A stretch of DNA of 64,000 nt from Carya illinoinensis. Taxonomy: Eukaryota; Streptophyta; Magnoliopsida; Fagales; Juglandaceae. The stretch covers positions 3,803,501 through 3,867,500 of the forward strand of contig NC_056766.1 of NCBI RefSeq assembly GCF_018687715.1. The letters run 5' to 3'. The translations under genes were made by a program, and so were the position numbers. Under the pieces are notes generated by a model. That model did no database searches, was not told where the DNA came from, and was given only the letters and a program-made list of their open reading frames with translations. Shown here in pieces: positions 32,560 to 44,029 of the stretch (its first letter is position 1; the number at the start of each line of letters is the position of its first letter).

Positions 32560-32836
32560 TAATACCGTTCGAACACTTTAATACTCATTCGAACAAATAA
32601 TATTGCATTCGAATTAATTAATTTTCTGTTCGAATTAAATTTAATTAGTTCGAACGGTATAGATTTTTGGAGAGGACCTAATTCGTCTCAGAATCTCCAG
32701 TTCGAACTACTATGTTTTAGTTCGAACGGATTTATAAGGTTTTCCATATTTTGAGACGAAATTAAAATTTCGTCTCAGAAAAGTACTTTTAGGGATGAAA
32801 TTAATTTCGTCCCTAAAAATTAAATTTCTTGTAGTG
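32560..32836. repeat. CACTA right terminus and subterminal repeats
   Basis: Seven TTCGAA-type motifs (32566-32726), then two inverted repeats: TTTGAGACGAAAT / ATTTCGTCTCAGA (about 32752-32783) and TTTAGGGATGAAAT / ATTTCGTCCCTAAA (about 32789-32819), then TCTTGTAGTG (32827-32836). It mirrors the left end, whose outer stem-loop also uses GAGACAAAA and whose inner segment reads TTTCGTCCCTAAA. Confidence 0.8.
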
Positions 32837-33219
32837 ACCCTATGTAATAAAGGAAAATGATACCATGTTGCTTGAGTTTGCCTCCTCAAATTGACCACTC
32901 ATGTATTTTATTTATTTTTTATTTTTTTAACAGTTAAGGAAGTAACCATATTGATGTATTTTTTAAAAATATTTAAAAATTTTTAAAAAGGGTTTGAAAG
33001 AAAAAAGATAAAAATTAAAAATGTGCAAATGCACAAAGAGACACACCCAGTGGTACACACTGGATGGCATAGGAGAACCGTCCATATAATTGGTAAACAC
33101 GAATTACTGTGATAAGCAAAAGATCTCCATCATATATAATTGGAAAATGATAACATGCTGCCTGAATTTGCCCCCTTCAATTTGAATTTTTGTAATAAAA
33201 TATGTGGATTGTGGAGGGA
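32837..33219. other. AT-rich spacer, nothing recognised
   Basis: Homopolymer-rich spacer to the right of the CACTA. No coding or repeat assignment. Confidence 0.5.
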
Positions 33220-36130
33220 TATATCAATCATTTCTGAACTTTCAAAACAGCGCATATGGGAACTCATGACTTGGACAACGCAAATTACTTTAAATAATCG
33301 AAAGATTCCCCCGTCATATATAACTATGAACTGTGAAAAGAGAAAAAAAAAAAAAAAAAAGAATTGCACTAAAAATCCTAACAAAAAAATTAAATATATA
33401 TTTTTTATATCATATATGTATGTATATATGCTTCGTTTTGAATAACTTATTTGGTTGAAACTTGACCCCAAGCCAAGTGGGTGGAAAGAAAGTTCACGGA
33501 ATAAATAATGAGAAGGGTTTATATCCATTACCCACATGGTCTTTAATTACATGATGTTAAGCATAGATTGGATCAAATGATTGAAAAAGTCTGATTATTT
33601 ATAGCTTCCCTCAAACTTTACCCGTCGGGTAGGTTTAGATAGTGAGAAAAGAATTTTTTATTTTCAATGAAAGTTTAAAGTATTATTTTTTAATATTATT
33701 ATTATTTTGAGATTTAAAAAAATTGAATTGAGATTTAAAAAAGTTGAATTGTTTGTTATATTTTGTGTAGAAATTTGAAAAAATTATAATGATGATATGA
33801 TATTAGATCAAAATTTTTGTCTCATCCCACTTACCAAACCTGGCCTAAGAGGTTTGGGTACTAAGATGATTTCAGATGATTTGAAAATAATAACAAAAAA
33901 ATAATAATAAAATATTAAATAATAAAAAGTAATGGTAAAATATATGCTCTACTACCCAAACATATATAGCCTTTTGGGGCTGTTATCGGCAGAATTACTC
34001 TTATTTGGTTTCAAGTATAAGAGGCTTGAACAACAAAATTTAAAAAAAAAAACCAATTATTATTATTTTTTTTTATAAGATAAATTCAAGAAGATTTCAT
34101 CTCTATTCCTTCAATTACTCTTTTTAAATTTCTTCATTAAAATTAGATTTTCTGATCCTTCAATTACTCTTTTTAAATTTCTTCATTAAAAAAAAAACGG
34201 TTCAAATATTTTCGAATAAAAATAGTAAATTTTATCTCAAAAAACCTTTTGGGACAGACTTACGGGAACAAATTGGAGATGAAAAACCTTTTGAGACGAA
34301 AATCTTTAAATGTCTTTTTTTGTTTATTTTTAAAGTATTTTTTATGTATATTGAAAAAAATACAAAAAAAAAATGTAGACTATTAATAAATAAATAAATA
34401 CAAATTTAAAAGAAAAACTTGATTGGTACAAATGATATTTTCGGTGTACCTATCATTTTCTTATTTATTTTTTTATTTTTTATATATCATATGAGTTTAA
34501 TAATTTTCTCCATCATGAGGAAAGCTGCTTCTGCGTGCAATATGAGTGGGAGGGCAAAATTGGTATCTTATCATGTAATTATAAAACACGTATAAGGATG
34601 AAATATTAGACCAATTCAACTACCTAGACTTTTCCTAATGAATGGAGGGCGACGCATTAATTGGTATCTTCCACGTACGAAAAGAATACAATATTCTTAC
34701 GGATTGTGATGAGTTGTTATTATTATTTATTAATATTTTTTTATTTAGTGATTAAGTAAATATTTTTTAATAATATTATAATTTTTATTTAATAATATTA
34801 TAATTTTTTTTAAATAATATTTAAAAATACATAAAATAAAAAAAATTTAACTTTCTCGAGATTAGAATTTGTAGACTACACCCATCTAGCACGACTCTTT
34901 CTTCTATATATTGCGAGCGTGAGGGGGAGAGCAGCAATGGCTCTCACATCATGTACTTTACATTAAATGATATTACTCATGCCCCATCGCCCCCATCTTG
35001 TAGATATTAGCAAATGAGAAATGATATTTGTAATCGTGATTGTGTAAGCGGTGTGCAATCGTTTTGAAAAAAGTGAATTAATATGGGACACACATGAAAA
35101 AAAAAAATTATTTTTATAACTTTTTTTTATTCATTCCGTACAACCGTTTACATCCCGCTTACATGTACCGACTGTATCTAGAAGTTCTGTTGGCAAATAT
35201 GTTCCGAGAAAATTAAGAATTTTTTAGTAGTATCGGAGGATTTTTCAGTATTAAATTAAAAAAAAATTAAAAAATATATAGGATTATGGGAACAAACTGG
35301 GGATGAAAAAAAATTAAATGTACTTTTTGTTTATTTTAAAAGCATTTTTTATGTATTTTGAAAAAAAAGAAAAAAATGTAGACTATTAAAAAATAAATAA
35401 ACACAAATTCGAAAAAAAAAAACCCTCATTGGTACAAAAATAAATAAACACAAATTCGAAAAAAAAATTTTCAGTAGTATTGGAAAATTTTCTTTTATTT
35501 CTTTTCTTCTCTTCTAATCAAGCTTGTATTAAAACTAAATGTATAGGATTACTACAAATTCACTAAATTAAAGAATATATATTAATGTAGGAGTTATGCA
35601 TTGCATATTAAGTAATGTAACTTTGGTGTCAACATAATATATAATTTGTGACATGAATTTAGGATTAAGTACTCAATAAATTAATGGTGGTAGGGTCGAA
35701 AATTCGTGATTGGTTCATATAAAAATATAAATGCAATATCCCAACAGTGTAACATAATTAAATATATAATTGTGCTAATTATTGCATGCTAATTCATCAT
35801 GCACATATATATATATATGCTTGTTTGGTATAAAATTATATGATTTTTTCTTTCAAACTTCGTTACCCATATATCTTTATTCCGCCAATCAGCTTTTATT
35901 TGCCCCAATAATCTTATTATTATTATTATCATCATGATCGTGATGATCATCAAATTGGCTTTAGGCATCATAATTAATCATGACCATATAGGTTGTTGAT
36001 TTTTAACCCTATTTATGTGCAAAATTAATCGTGCTTATGTAACATCAAGTCATTAATTAGCAAATGCATATGTACTAATTAAATATTATAAAATAATGTA
36101 ATCTTAAATCAATAGTTGTTCGATGTTTTC
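33220..36130 (+). repeat. Segmental duplication, copy A
   Basis: Colinear blocks also occur at 50515-51342 and 63191-63930. Shared examples: CTCATGACTTGGA.AACGCAAATTACTTT (33261), AGAAGATTTCATCTCTATTCC (34091), GCTGCTTCTGCGTGCAATAT (34524), GGGGAGAGCAGCAATGG-like (34922), CCCCATCGCCCCCATC (34982) and TTCAAACTTCGTTACCCATAT (35851). Copy A holds extra sequence at about 33320-34060, a MITE at 35016-35189 and a local repeat (34255-34435 resembling 35285-35445). No gene is visible. Confidence 0.8.
35016..35189. mobile_element. Mutator-type MITE
   Basis: A 174-bp insertion starting GAGAAATGATATTTGTAATCG, flanked by a 9-bp duplication TTAGCAAAT / TTGGCAAAT (35007-35015 and 35190-35198, one mismatch). 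The unoccupied site TTAGCAAAT is visible in the other duplicate at 63306-63314, so insertion after the duplication (or a sorted allele) is directly supported. The ends are only weakly inverted. Confidence 0.7.
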
Positions 36131-36589
36131 GTACAAGTACTCCCCCCATGCAGCACTGCATGCAGCTCCATCTCTCCAGTAATATTTAGGAAATTATAAT
36201 TAGTGAAGTGTGTGTATATATATATATATGTATATATATATATGCATGTATGTATGTATGTATTAAAAAATGCTAGCCCACATAGCTATTTTATTGGCTC
36301 CTCCCTCACTCTTTCTGCAATATCCCGGCCACCTACCTAGACTTTCGTCACTCAACTTCTGTGCGTGACTCTTTCCATATATAGTACTCCACCTACGCGA
36401 TCTTTCCTCACTTTTTCCATATCACTCTTGTTTATCAGATTACGTACATTTTTCTCTTATTTTTTTCTTCTCTCCAAAATTTGAAAGTTTCAATCTTGGT
36501 TTTTTTTCCAAAATTTTGGAAGTTTCAAAGGAAAGTCGTTAATTATATTTATATATAGACCAGCATCACTAATGCAAACTTAAGAAGTA
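36131..36589. other. AT-rich spacer with TA/TGTA microsatellite
   Basis: Contains (TA)n and (TGTA)n runs at about 36218-36263. The CT-rich stretch at 36290-36480 has no supported frame. Confidence 0.5.
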
Positions 36590-36870
36590 TCCAAATGCAA
36601 CGTCTACATTGATAGCATTGAAGTTTTAAGAAAGTAAATTTACGCAAATATTGCAAGAAACACTTAATTTTCATTGGATTGAGGAAAGATACTCCGTTTT
36701 TCTCCTAAATCATCTATTTACGATCATTTTTACCTCCTTAAGAAATATTTTATTTCAAATCTTGGAAGTAATTCTGATATCGATTTTGGCCAAAGTTTTG
36801 GTAGTCTTGTTTACTTATGTATTTAATTTTCATACAATAATTTAGATTTTCATTTTTTTGGAAAAATTCT
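36590..36870 (+). repeat. Dispersed repeat X, copy 1
   Basis: Contains TTTTCATTGGATTGAGG..., AAATCATCTATTTACG and TCTTGGAAGTAATTCTGAT, shared with copies at 38000-38275 (plus), 38285-38530 (minus) and 47975-48290 (plus). The 64-aa frame here is not conserved between copies. Confidence 0.65.
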
Positions 36871-37099
36871 CCTAATTTTAAAATTTGAAACTACTTGAGT
36901 CCGTTTTGTGGGTTTCATGAAATAATTTGGAATTTTATCATTAATTAATATTTTTCAGAGTTTTTTCTCTGTGTTGCATATTCTCTCAATCTCAATCCAT
37001 AGTTTATATGATTAATTGGCCATGAGAATAATTCTTATTTTGCTCGACATCAGTTAGCATCAAAGTTTTAACATTTTCATTAGCTAATTTTCATTGGTT

Positions 37100-37860
37100 T
37101 TTGTAGTTGATGGTAGAGGTCATGGACTGCATGGGTAGGTTATGAATGAGGAAGACCCTCACCATAATCATAACTTACAGGATGTGATAATTGTAGATTT
37201 TTAGATGCAAATAGTGTAATTAACCCAACATCAAGATGGGCAGAATCTAAAGAATTAGATGGATGACCAAAACTTTGACTCCAATTTTGAGACCCTGCAT
37301 CACAATCATATTTTATTTTGGAAGCATAGTGTTCGAGAGGAACAACATGAAGACTTAGACTTCAAAGTTGATTTAATGAAAATTCTTGGTACTCTACATG
37401 TTTAAGATTTCGTTGATTTGTTGCAAGAGCCTGAGTGCATTTACTATTTTGAGGAAGAAGACTTTGAGAAGAAACATTTTTCCATCGAGTGAAACTCTAT
37501 ACCGATTTATGATATCTATCCTAACAAGGATAACCTAGTGGAGGAGATAACTATTTATATTAAAAACATAGAAAATTTGTAAAAACAATGGTTGTTAAGT
37601 TTTGAAGTTTAGATGAAACAATTTTTGAGATAATTAATTATGTTGATTTGCTTGGAGTTGACGAATTTCCTTTTTCAAATTTTCCGATACAAAATATTGT
37701 TTTTGGATTTGAGATGTGGGGGACAAAAAAACTTGATTTTGGAGTACTACGAGATGCTCAATATTATTTTATATCGATTTGGTAAAATCAACTTTAATTT
37801 TTTCATGATCGTTGGAAAAAGACTAAAAATTAAAAAAAAGAAAACAAAAAAGAAGAAGAA
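37100..37860 (+). pseudogene. Degenerate Gypsy gag relic
   Basis: Around 37335-37480 the translation reads EEQHEDLDFKVDLMKILGTLHV then, after a stop, DFVDLLQEPECIYYFEEEDFEKK, which resembles a Gypsy Gag (FKVDIPEF...DDFIDWL...VFDY). Downstream (37497-37560) IPIYDIYPNKDNLVEEITIYIKN resembles a different, more C-terminal polyprotein part, so the copy seems internally deleted. Many stops; the match is by eye only. Confidence 0.4.
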
Positions 37861-37999
37861 GAAGAAGAAAGAACGGTGAGCTTAATTGGATATCCAAAGA
37901 CTCAGGCAAAAAAGTTTAATATTCAAGGACGAATTTTCTCTAACCCAGTGAGATGATGCAAACCCAAACGGTTATGGGGTGTACGTCATAGTTCAAATT

Positions 38000-38275
38000 C
38001 TACGTTGATTGTGTTGAACTAATTTGAGAAGGTGAATCTATGCAAATATGAAAAAAAAAAAAAAAGAGCTTAATATCCTCCTTGAGCCGGGGCAATATTG
38101 GGCTTTTCCCCCCGATTCATCTATTTACATTTATTTTTTCCATATTAGTAAATATTTGATTTTATGTTTTGCAAGTAATTCTGATGTCGATCTTAACCAA
38201 AATTTTAGTAGATTCTTGTTTATTTGCGTATTTAGTTTTAATCCAAATTATTGCATTAAAATTAAATACATTAAA
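38000..38275 (+). repeat. Dispersed repeat X, copy 2
   Basis: A plus-orientation copy with GGGGCAATATTGGGC and GATTCATCTATTTACATTTATTTT. It stands head-to-head with the minus copy that follows, giving an inverted pair. Confidence 0.65.
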
Positions 38276-38284
38276 CAAGAATCA

Positions 38285-38530
38285 CGCCAAAATTTTTGCC
38301 AAAATAAAAATCATAATCACTTCTAAGACTTGAAGTGAAATGTTTCTTAAAAAGTTGAAAATGAACGTAAATAAATGATTTGGGAGAAAAGCAATAGATA
38401 TTGCCCAATCCATTGAAGATTCACATTTCTTGCCATATTTGGGCAAATTTGCTATTTTAAAGTAGTTGATCAACGCTATCAACATAGATACTGGACTTGG
38501 ATATCCAATATCAATTTGGGTTTCCATCAA
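38285..38530 (-). repeat. Dispersed repeat X, copy 3 (inverted)
   Basis: The reverse complement aligns closely with 47975-48240, for example GGAAACCCAAATTGATAT and AAGAAATGTGAATC. The 82-aa frame on the minus strand has no homology that I recognise. Confidence 0.7.
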
Positions 38531-38671
38531 TGATAGTCATTAAGTGCTATCAAAGATCACAACTTTCCATTCTGGCTATCATGTTTAAAGCTTTGGGTTT
38601 CCATCAATGATAGTCATTAAGTGCTATCAAAGATCACAACTTTCCATTCTGGCTATCATGTTTAAAGCTTT
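38518..38671 (+). repeat. 77-bp perfect tandem duplication
   Basis: Two identical head-to-tail copies beginning GGGTTTCCATCAATGATAG at 38518 and 38595. Their identity suggests a recent slippage or unequal exchange. Confidence 0.85.
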
Positions 38672-39659
38672 TTCCAAATAAAAACATAGAAATAGTGGAA
38701 ATGGACATCTTAAATTAAAAAAGAAAAATAAACTGCTTGGAATGCCCCAAATAGCAGCCTCCAACTGTAGTTACCATTCAATCATCAACTCTTTGGCTTA
38801 TAGTAAATCACCAGATGGTGCAAGATTCCCTTCTTTTAGCTGTCCAGCTTTCTTTGTATTTTTCTCAAGAAGACCATTTGTCCTTTTAAAAGAAAGGAAG
38901 AGTGTAAGGCCTTGTACCTAGAGGGATAGTGAGTTAGTTCCTATCACCAAAATCACATCCCAACAAATACAATTATAGTCCAAATAATACAGGGAAACAA
39001 CTCTATAACTCGTAAAACTCCTTTAATTAAAAGTATACGTTCTGCCACAAAAATAAGATCAATAAACTCCTCCAACACATAATAATAATAAAGAAGTCCA
39101 CAAAGTCTAGTAAAGTCTTCAAAATTCAAAAATTTTTAGATTCATATCATACAATCATATACAAATTTTTAGATTTCATATGCGCTCTTTTTATACAGTT
39201 GAGAAACATAATACCAAAAATACTTATTTCTACACTAGTCATGACAGAAAAGAAGATAATACAATTTTTCCTTTCATGATAGAAACAAAGTCTTACTTTC
39301 ATTCTCTCTAATTGTCTCAAGAAGACAGTTTGTCCCTTTGAAAGAAAGGAAGAGAATACACAACTAGACTTCTCCCTTCATGCCTTATGATCAAGTGAAC
39401 TTGAAGTGTCTCTTGTTAGCAGCAGTTCAAAGGGCCACTCCAAAGCAACTTTTCTCAATCAATTGACTTATATATATTAGTATTCGTAGTCTAGTGGGAT
39501 CCAAAATAAAAAAGAAAATATTTATTTTAGAGTATTCATGCTTTATCAAGGATTCATTCTCACTGCAAATTATCATTTTCGTTAGAAAGACTTGCCCAAT
39601 CAAGCACCATTGGAAACCTTTTGTATGTTTGTGGTGCTCTTGACCCCTATTTGTGTATT
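38672..39659. other. Spacer related in inverse to 47690-47980
   Basis: Segments 38745-38905 and 39330-39425 match the reverse complement of about 47690-47860 (CCTCCAACTGTA, ACCATTCAATCATCAACTC, GCCTTATGATCAAGTGAA). The intervening 38906-39345 is extra, bounded by a direct repeat CTCAAGAAGAC..TTTGTCC (38866 and 39315). No gene is visible. Confidence 0.5.
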
Positions 39660-40081
39660 GGCAGGAGTCGCGACACTGGAATGTTGGCCGCTTGGATTAA
39701 ACACCCCTCACATAATGTGAAAACATAGTGTGTGCTCGCATGCTCAACAAATATGTACATTTAATTCGCAGGAGAAAAATAAAAAGGGTAGTCAATTAAT
39801 TCTAATAGTACAATAAAATATAAGATTACATCACCACTAGTCTCCCAATCCCTGACATAAAATTAATACCATCATTCGACTAAAAAGAAAGAATACACCA
39901 ATCAACGCTATATAAGCAGAAAGGTACCCAAGTCTTCACTCAGGCGGAGCCAATCCTCCAAATTCATATATGTTCTCTACATCAAAGTCTACAGTTTTGC
40001 AGAGTGGAACTGTAGATGTGGGTACCACGAGAGATTTCGTAATCTTAACAAGTAAAGTCATAGATTAACACCCAAAAATAC
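39660..40081 (-). repeat. Old Gypsy LTR relic, part split off by Copia-B
   Basis: A diverged relative of the LTR at 11795. GGCGGAGCC is shared near 39943, and the second part (45950-47640) clearly matches. Copia-B is inserted within it (TSD AATAC). Confidence 0.45.
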
Positions 40082-40969
40082 TGTAGAGGCAAAAATTGGC
40101 TAGGAATAGATGACTAAATGATAAGGTTTATCTTATCATTATTTGTTTAAATTTGGATGAATGTTAAATAAGAGATGACTTTATCTTTAACAACATTGAG
40201 TTTATCTAGATGTTTATAAGGTTGTTTAGATAAGTCAATTACATGTATTTCGAATTCATAAGAGTCTGTATTTATCAAGACCCGAAGCTAAACACAGATA
40301 AGAAACTACAGTGAAGAGTTATCGCGAAATGTCAGCAACCCGTCAGGAAACGTTCTATCGACTGTCTCTACCCGTCAGCAGAATCCTACTATGACTGAAA
40401 CTCTTTCCAAAATTTCTATTTAAAGAGATTCAGTTTTGTATCTCGATAGGGAATTTGAGCCATGAATTTTAGAGAATATATTCTGAACATTTATGAGAGA
40501 AAATTTACTTGAGAATTTTCATTGAGTTTTTCATCTCTTCTTGAGTGTGATCATGCTTTGAGTGTGAAATAACATCGATTGGATTTCAGCCCCTAGAGTT
40601 CTAGGAGGAAAGGCAACATTTGAAGATTGACAGAGGTTCTGGCTGCTACTGCGATAGAAGACAAACGGGTCGTTTGTCTAGTCAAGTAAGAGAGTCGAAT
40701 TGCAAATGTTTTGTAATTGATTATTGCTTGTAATTGTTCTTCAAATAATAAGATTGACTTTCCTGGGTTTGGCTGCCCCATAGGGCTTTACATTTAAAGA
40801 GTTCTTTAAAGGGTTTCCCTTCGTAACCAATCGTTGTGCCTTACAAAGTTGATTATTTATTTTAAAATATTTTATTCGTTTTATAATCTTGATAATTGAT
40901 ATCTAACATATTTGTTTAAGAAAAGTGGTAGACAATTTCGTGGTTTACAGGGATACGTTGGGAATTTCA
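40082..40969 (+). repeat. Copia-B 5' LTR
   Basis: Starts TGTAGAGGCAAAAATTGGC and ends GGGAATTTCA. It lacks the 118-bp duplication seen in Copia-A LTRs. Confidence 0.9.
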
Positions 40970-40971
40970 AT

Positions 40972-40983
40972 TGGCATTGGAGT
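40972..40983 (+). other. Copia-B primer binding site, mutated
   Basis: TGGCATTGGAGT at the PBS position against TGGCATCAGAGC in Copia-A: three changes (C-to-T, A-to-G, C-to-T), likely loss of priming. Confidence 0.7.
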
Positions 40984-41024
40984 GTGGTTCACTCATTCGA
41001 GTGTGATCCGTGCCCTTGTAGATC

Positions 41025-42867
41025 ATGTCGACGTCATTATACGTTCTACCATACTTCGATGGGGAAAACTATGCTTATTGGAAAGTTCGTATGAGGGCTT
41101 TTCTCAAGTCTTTGGATGAACGTGTATGGCTTTCGGTTGAACAGGGATGGACTAAACCCGAGACATCTATAGATGCTTGGACGAAAGATGAAATCAGCAA
41201 TTGCAATTTGAATAGCAAAGGACTTAACGCTATTTTCATGGCGGTATCTCCCGAAAAATTTAAAAGAATCTCCATGTGTGAGATTGCTAAAGAATCTTGA
41301 GATATTTTGGAAGTTACACATGAAGGCACAAGAATAGTAAAAAATTCGAAATTGCAGATGCTAACCTCAAAATTTGAAGAGATTAAAATGTTGGAAGATA
41401 AAAATTTTTATGATTTTTATACTAAACTAAATGATATTGTGAATTTCAGGTTTAATCTTGGAGAAAAGGTTGAAGATTTCAGGATCGTGAGGAAGATTTT
41501 GAGATCTCTACCGGAAAGATTTCGGCCTAAGGTTACTGCCATCGAGGAAAGTAAGGATTTGGATACAATAAAGGTTGTAGAGCTGGTTGGTTCCTTACAA
41601 ACGTATGAATCCTCATTTCCTCAAACAAGAAAAAGTAAGTCTATTGCTCTCAAAATAGTAAAAGAGGATCAAGATGATTTTTCTGATGAAGAAAATTTTA
41701 ACAATGAGGACATAGATCTCGTAGCAAGAAAGTTCAGAAAATTTATGTTTAATAAAAAGTCTAGTGGAAAGAATAAAGAGGTAAAGAATTTTTTGCAAAG
41801 AAAAATTATTTTGAAAAATGGAATAAAGAAAAATATGATAAAGTAAAGTATCATGAATGTTCTGGTTATGGTCATATAAGAATTGAATGTCCAAATTTCA
41901 AGAAAAGTAAAGGAAAAGCATTGAATGTCACACTTAGTGATAGTTCAAAATCTGAAACTTCAAGTTCATCATCTGCTTATGACAATACTTTTGTGACTTT
42001 TTCTACTGTTGTTAATGATTTTTCTGATATTGAGCTAACAAAATCTGAAAGTGATGATGACAATAGTGATTCGGAGGTTGCTCTAGTTGTGGATGATCAT
42101 GAGTTGAGTTTACAAGAAGCTTACAATGATGTGTGTGAAGAAGTGATCAAATTAAAGAAACTCAACAAGAAGCTGTACAAAAAATTCACTGATATGGAGA
42201 GTGAGAAAAATAACTTGTCTGATACATCAAAATTTCTGATATTAAAATAGCAAGATTAAGGGATCAAAAAATTGCATTAGAAAATGAGTTGGAAAAAGTT
42301 CAAGAAAAAACAGCAACACAAAAATTAGAAGAGATGTTGAGTTTTCAAAAATCTAGTTGTGATCGCACGGGTTTGGGGTATATGACTTCCTAAGGTATGG
42401 AACTTAAAGACTCATCATCTGCTGCCACTTCATCAAAAGATATTATTTTTGTTAAAAGAAGTCAAAATGAGGAAGCTCCGAAGAAAGCCGTACCTAAAAC
42501 TCATGTTCCAAGAGCCTCACATGATAGATCAATGACAAAGAAGCCCAACCAAGGTAAGTCCAAAAGTAAGTTTATTCCTACTTATCATTATTGTGGTGTT
42601 GTTGGTCATATAAGGCCAAATTGCTTTAACTTTTAGCAAGTGCAGAAAATGAATGGTGAAAGAAATACACAAAGAAGAGGGAAGAGTCTAGAAAATCAAG
42701 TTGAGAATATGAATCAACAGATAAACTTTTTAAGTCGCAAACTTGGTAAACTAGCAGATTTTTGCTTTCAAAATAAAGAAAATATCATACAAAATGGTGT
42801 TGATGAAAAGAATAGGCCAAAATTTAAAGCAAAGTGGGTGGTCAAAGAAGATGCCATGTCACATTAA
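41025..42867 (+). pseudogene. Copia-B gag, multiply broken
   Basis: Homologous throughout to the Copia-A gag. Lesions: TGA at 41298-41300 in place of the Trp codon in KESWDILE; a frameshift near 41775; shifted segments at 41921-42250, 42397-42636 and 42640-42867. Both zinc knuckles have lost their first cysteine to tyrosine (TGT to TAT near 41849 and 42583). It ends RPKFKAKWVVKEDAMSH*, slightly past the Copia-A stop and still before protease. Several lesions are G-to-A on the coding strand. Confidence 0.85.
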
Positions 42868-44029
42868 TTAATAAGACTACTTGCATGTTCTTAGATTCTT
42901 TATATTATTGCATTAGTCTAGGACATGCATTTTTTTTTTCTGTTTTGCTTTTATGTTTCTGTTTTTCAGTTTTAAATAAGAAAAATATAATATAAAAAAA
43001 AATCTAGTTTGGTTCAAAACTTTTCTTTAAGGAAAGTACATGCTTGATATGTCAAAGTTTGAGCACTTGTGTTATCACTTAATAAATTCTTGAACCTATG
43101 CATCTCTCTATTTTGTACGATTCGCCTTGTGCATACTAACCCTTTGGATTATCTTGGCAAAGTTCATTTTCAATGCACAGTGAGGAACTTATATGTATGC
43201 ATTTTATAATTAAAGTTCACATCATTTAATGAGATGCTCATCAAAGAGGGAGTTCATGCCTTGAATTGACTAATACTAGTTGAACCTAGTATATCAATAA
43301 AGAGCTCTCCTCTTGCCAAACACAAAGAGTCAATCCATATGGAAAAATTCGGTGTTAATTCATTGCGAAAAAAGACAAACACCCTACACGAATCTACCAC
43401 CTTAAGTTCTTTCAGAAAAAATCATTGCTCTAATCATTATGGAAAAAGATGAGCAACAAACATGAACACAAAAAGGGGTGTACAAACTATTGTTTGGAGG
43501 AGATGCTCATATATCTAGGCCCTAGCATAAAGTTTAACTTTTAAGGTGAAGCAACAAACTCTTGTGAGCATTTATAAAAAGCAATCATTCATGAATAAAG
43601 GTATCATAAATATATTGAAGAAATGAGTTCATAAAAATGCTATGGTATAAGTATACTCACTCACACACTCACATGAACTTTGACATTGAAGATCTTATGA
43701 GGAGTGAACATCCATAGTGATTGTTGCAAATAAGAGAGTGTACTCTATTGAATTTGTTTTGTGAGTTACACTATGTTTGAACTAAGATGCATATAGGCAT
43801 GTTACTTGCCCTATTGCTTATTTTATATATTTATATATAAAAAAAAAAGTTCAAATTTTTTGTTATTTTTATATTTTCTAATCTCTATTTATTTTGGTTT
43901 ATATAAAATAAATACAAAAATAAAAATATAAAGTTTGTGTTTTGGGTCAAGATGGTGTACTGTTTTTTTTTTTTTTTTTTTTTTCTGAAACAAAATGTAT
44001 AAGTCCCAATGGGACTTTTTGGTCTAGCA
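42868..44029 (+). other. Copia-B 3' noncoding region
   Basis: Aligns with Copia-A 5091-6120 up to about 43815, then carries sequence absent from Copia-A, including a 23-T run (about 43962-43984). Confidence 0.6.

Larger units (their letters stand above)
8451..32836 (-). mobile_element. CACTA (EnSpm) DNA transposon with three nested retroelements
   Basis: The ends are CACTACAAGA at 8451-8460 and its inverse TCTTGTAGTG at 32827-32836, the hallmark EnSpm termini. Both ends carry stem-loops with GAGAC(A/G)AAAT cores and clusters of a TTCGAA motif, as expected for subterminal transposase-binding repeats. Its genes are Transposase_24 (10385-20130, minus), a DUF4216 remnant (20222-20830, minus) and a Transposase_32-type gene (31057-32205, plus). 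Removing the solo LTR, the Gypsy and Copia-C with one TSD copy each leaves about 7.7 kb. No 3-bp TSD is visible (CTT against ACC). The Transposase_21 (DDE) domain is missing, so the copy is non-autonomous. Confidence 0.85.

Noticed and set aside
8448..32839. Expected 3-bp target duplication of the CACTA
   Set aside because: The flanks read CTT and ACC, so no duplication can be claimed. The element is supported by termini, subterminal repeats and genes instead.
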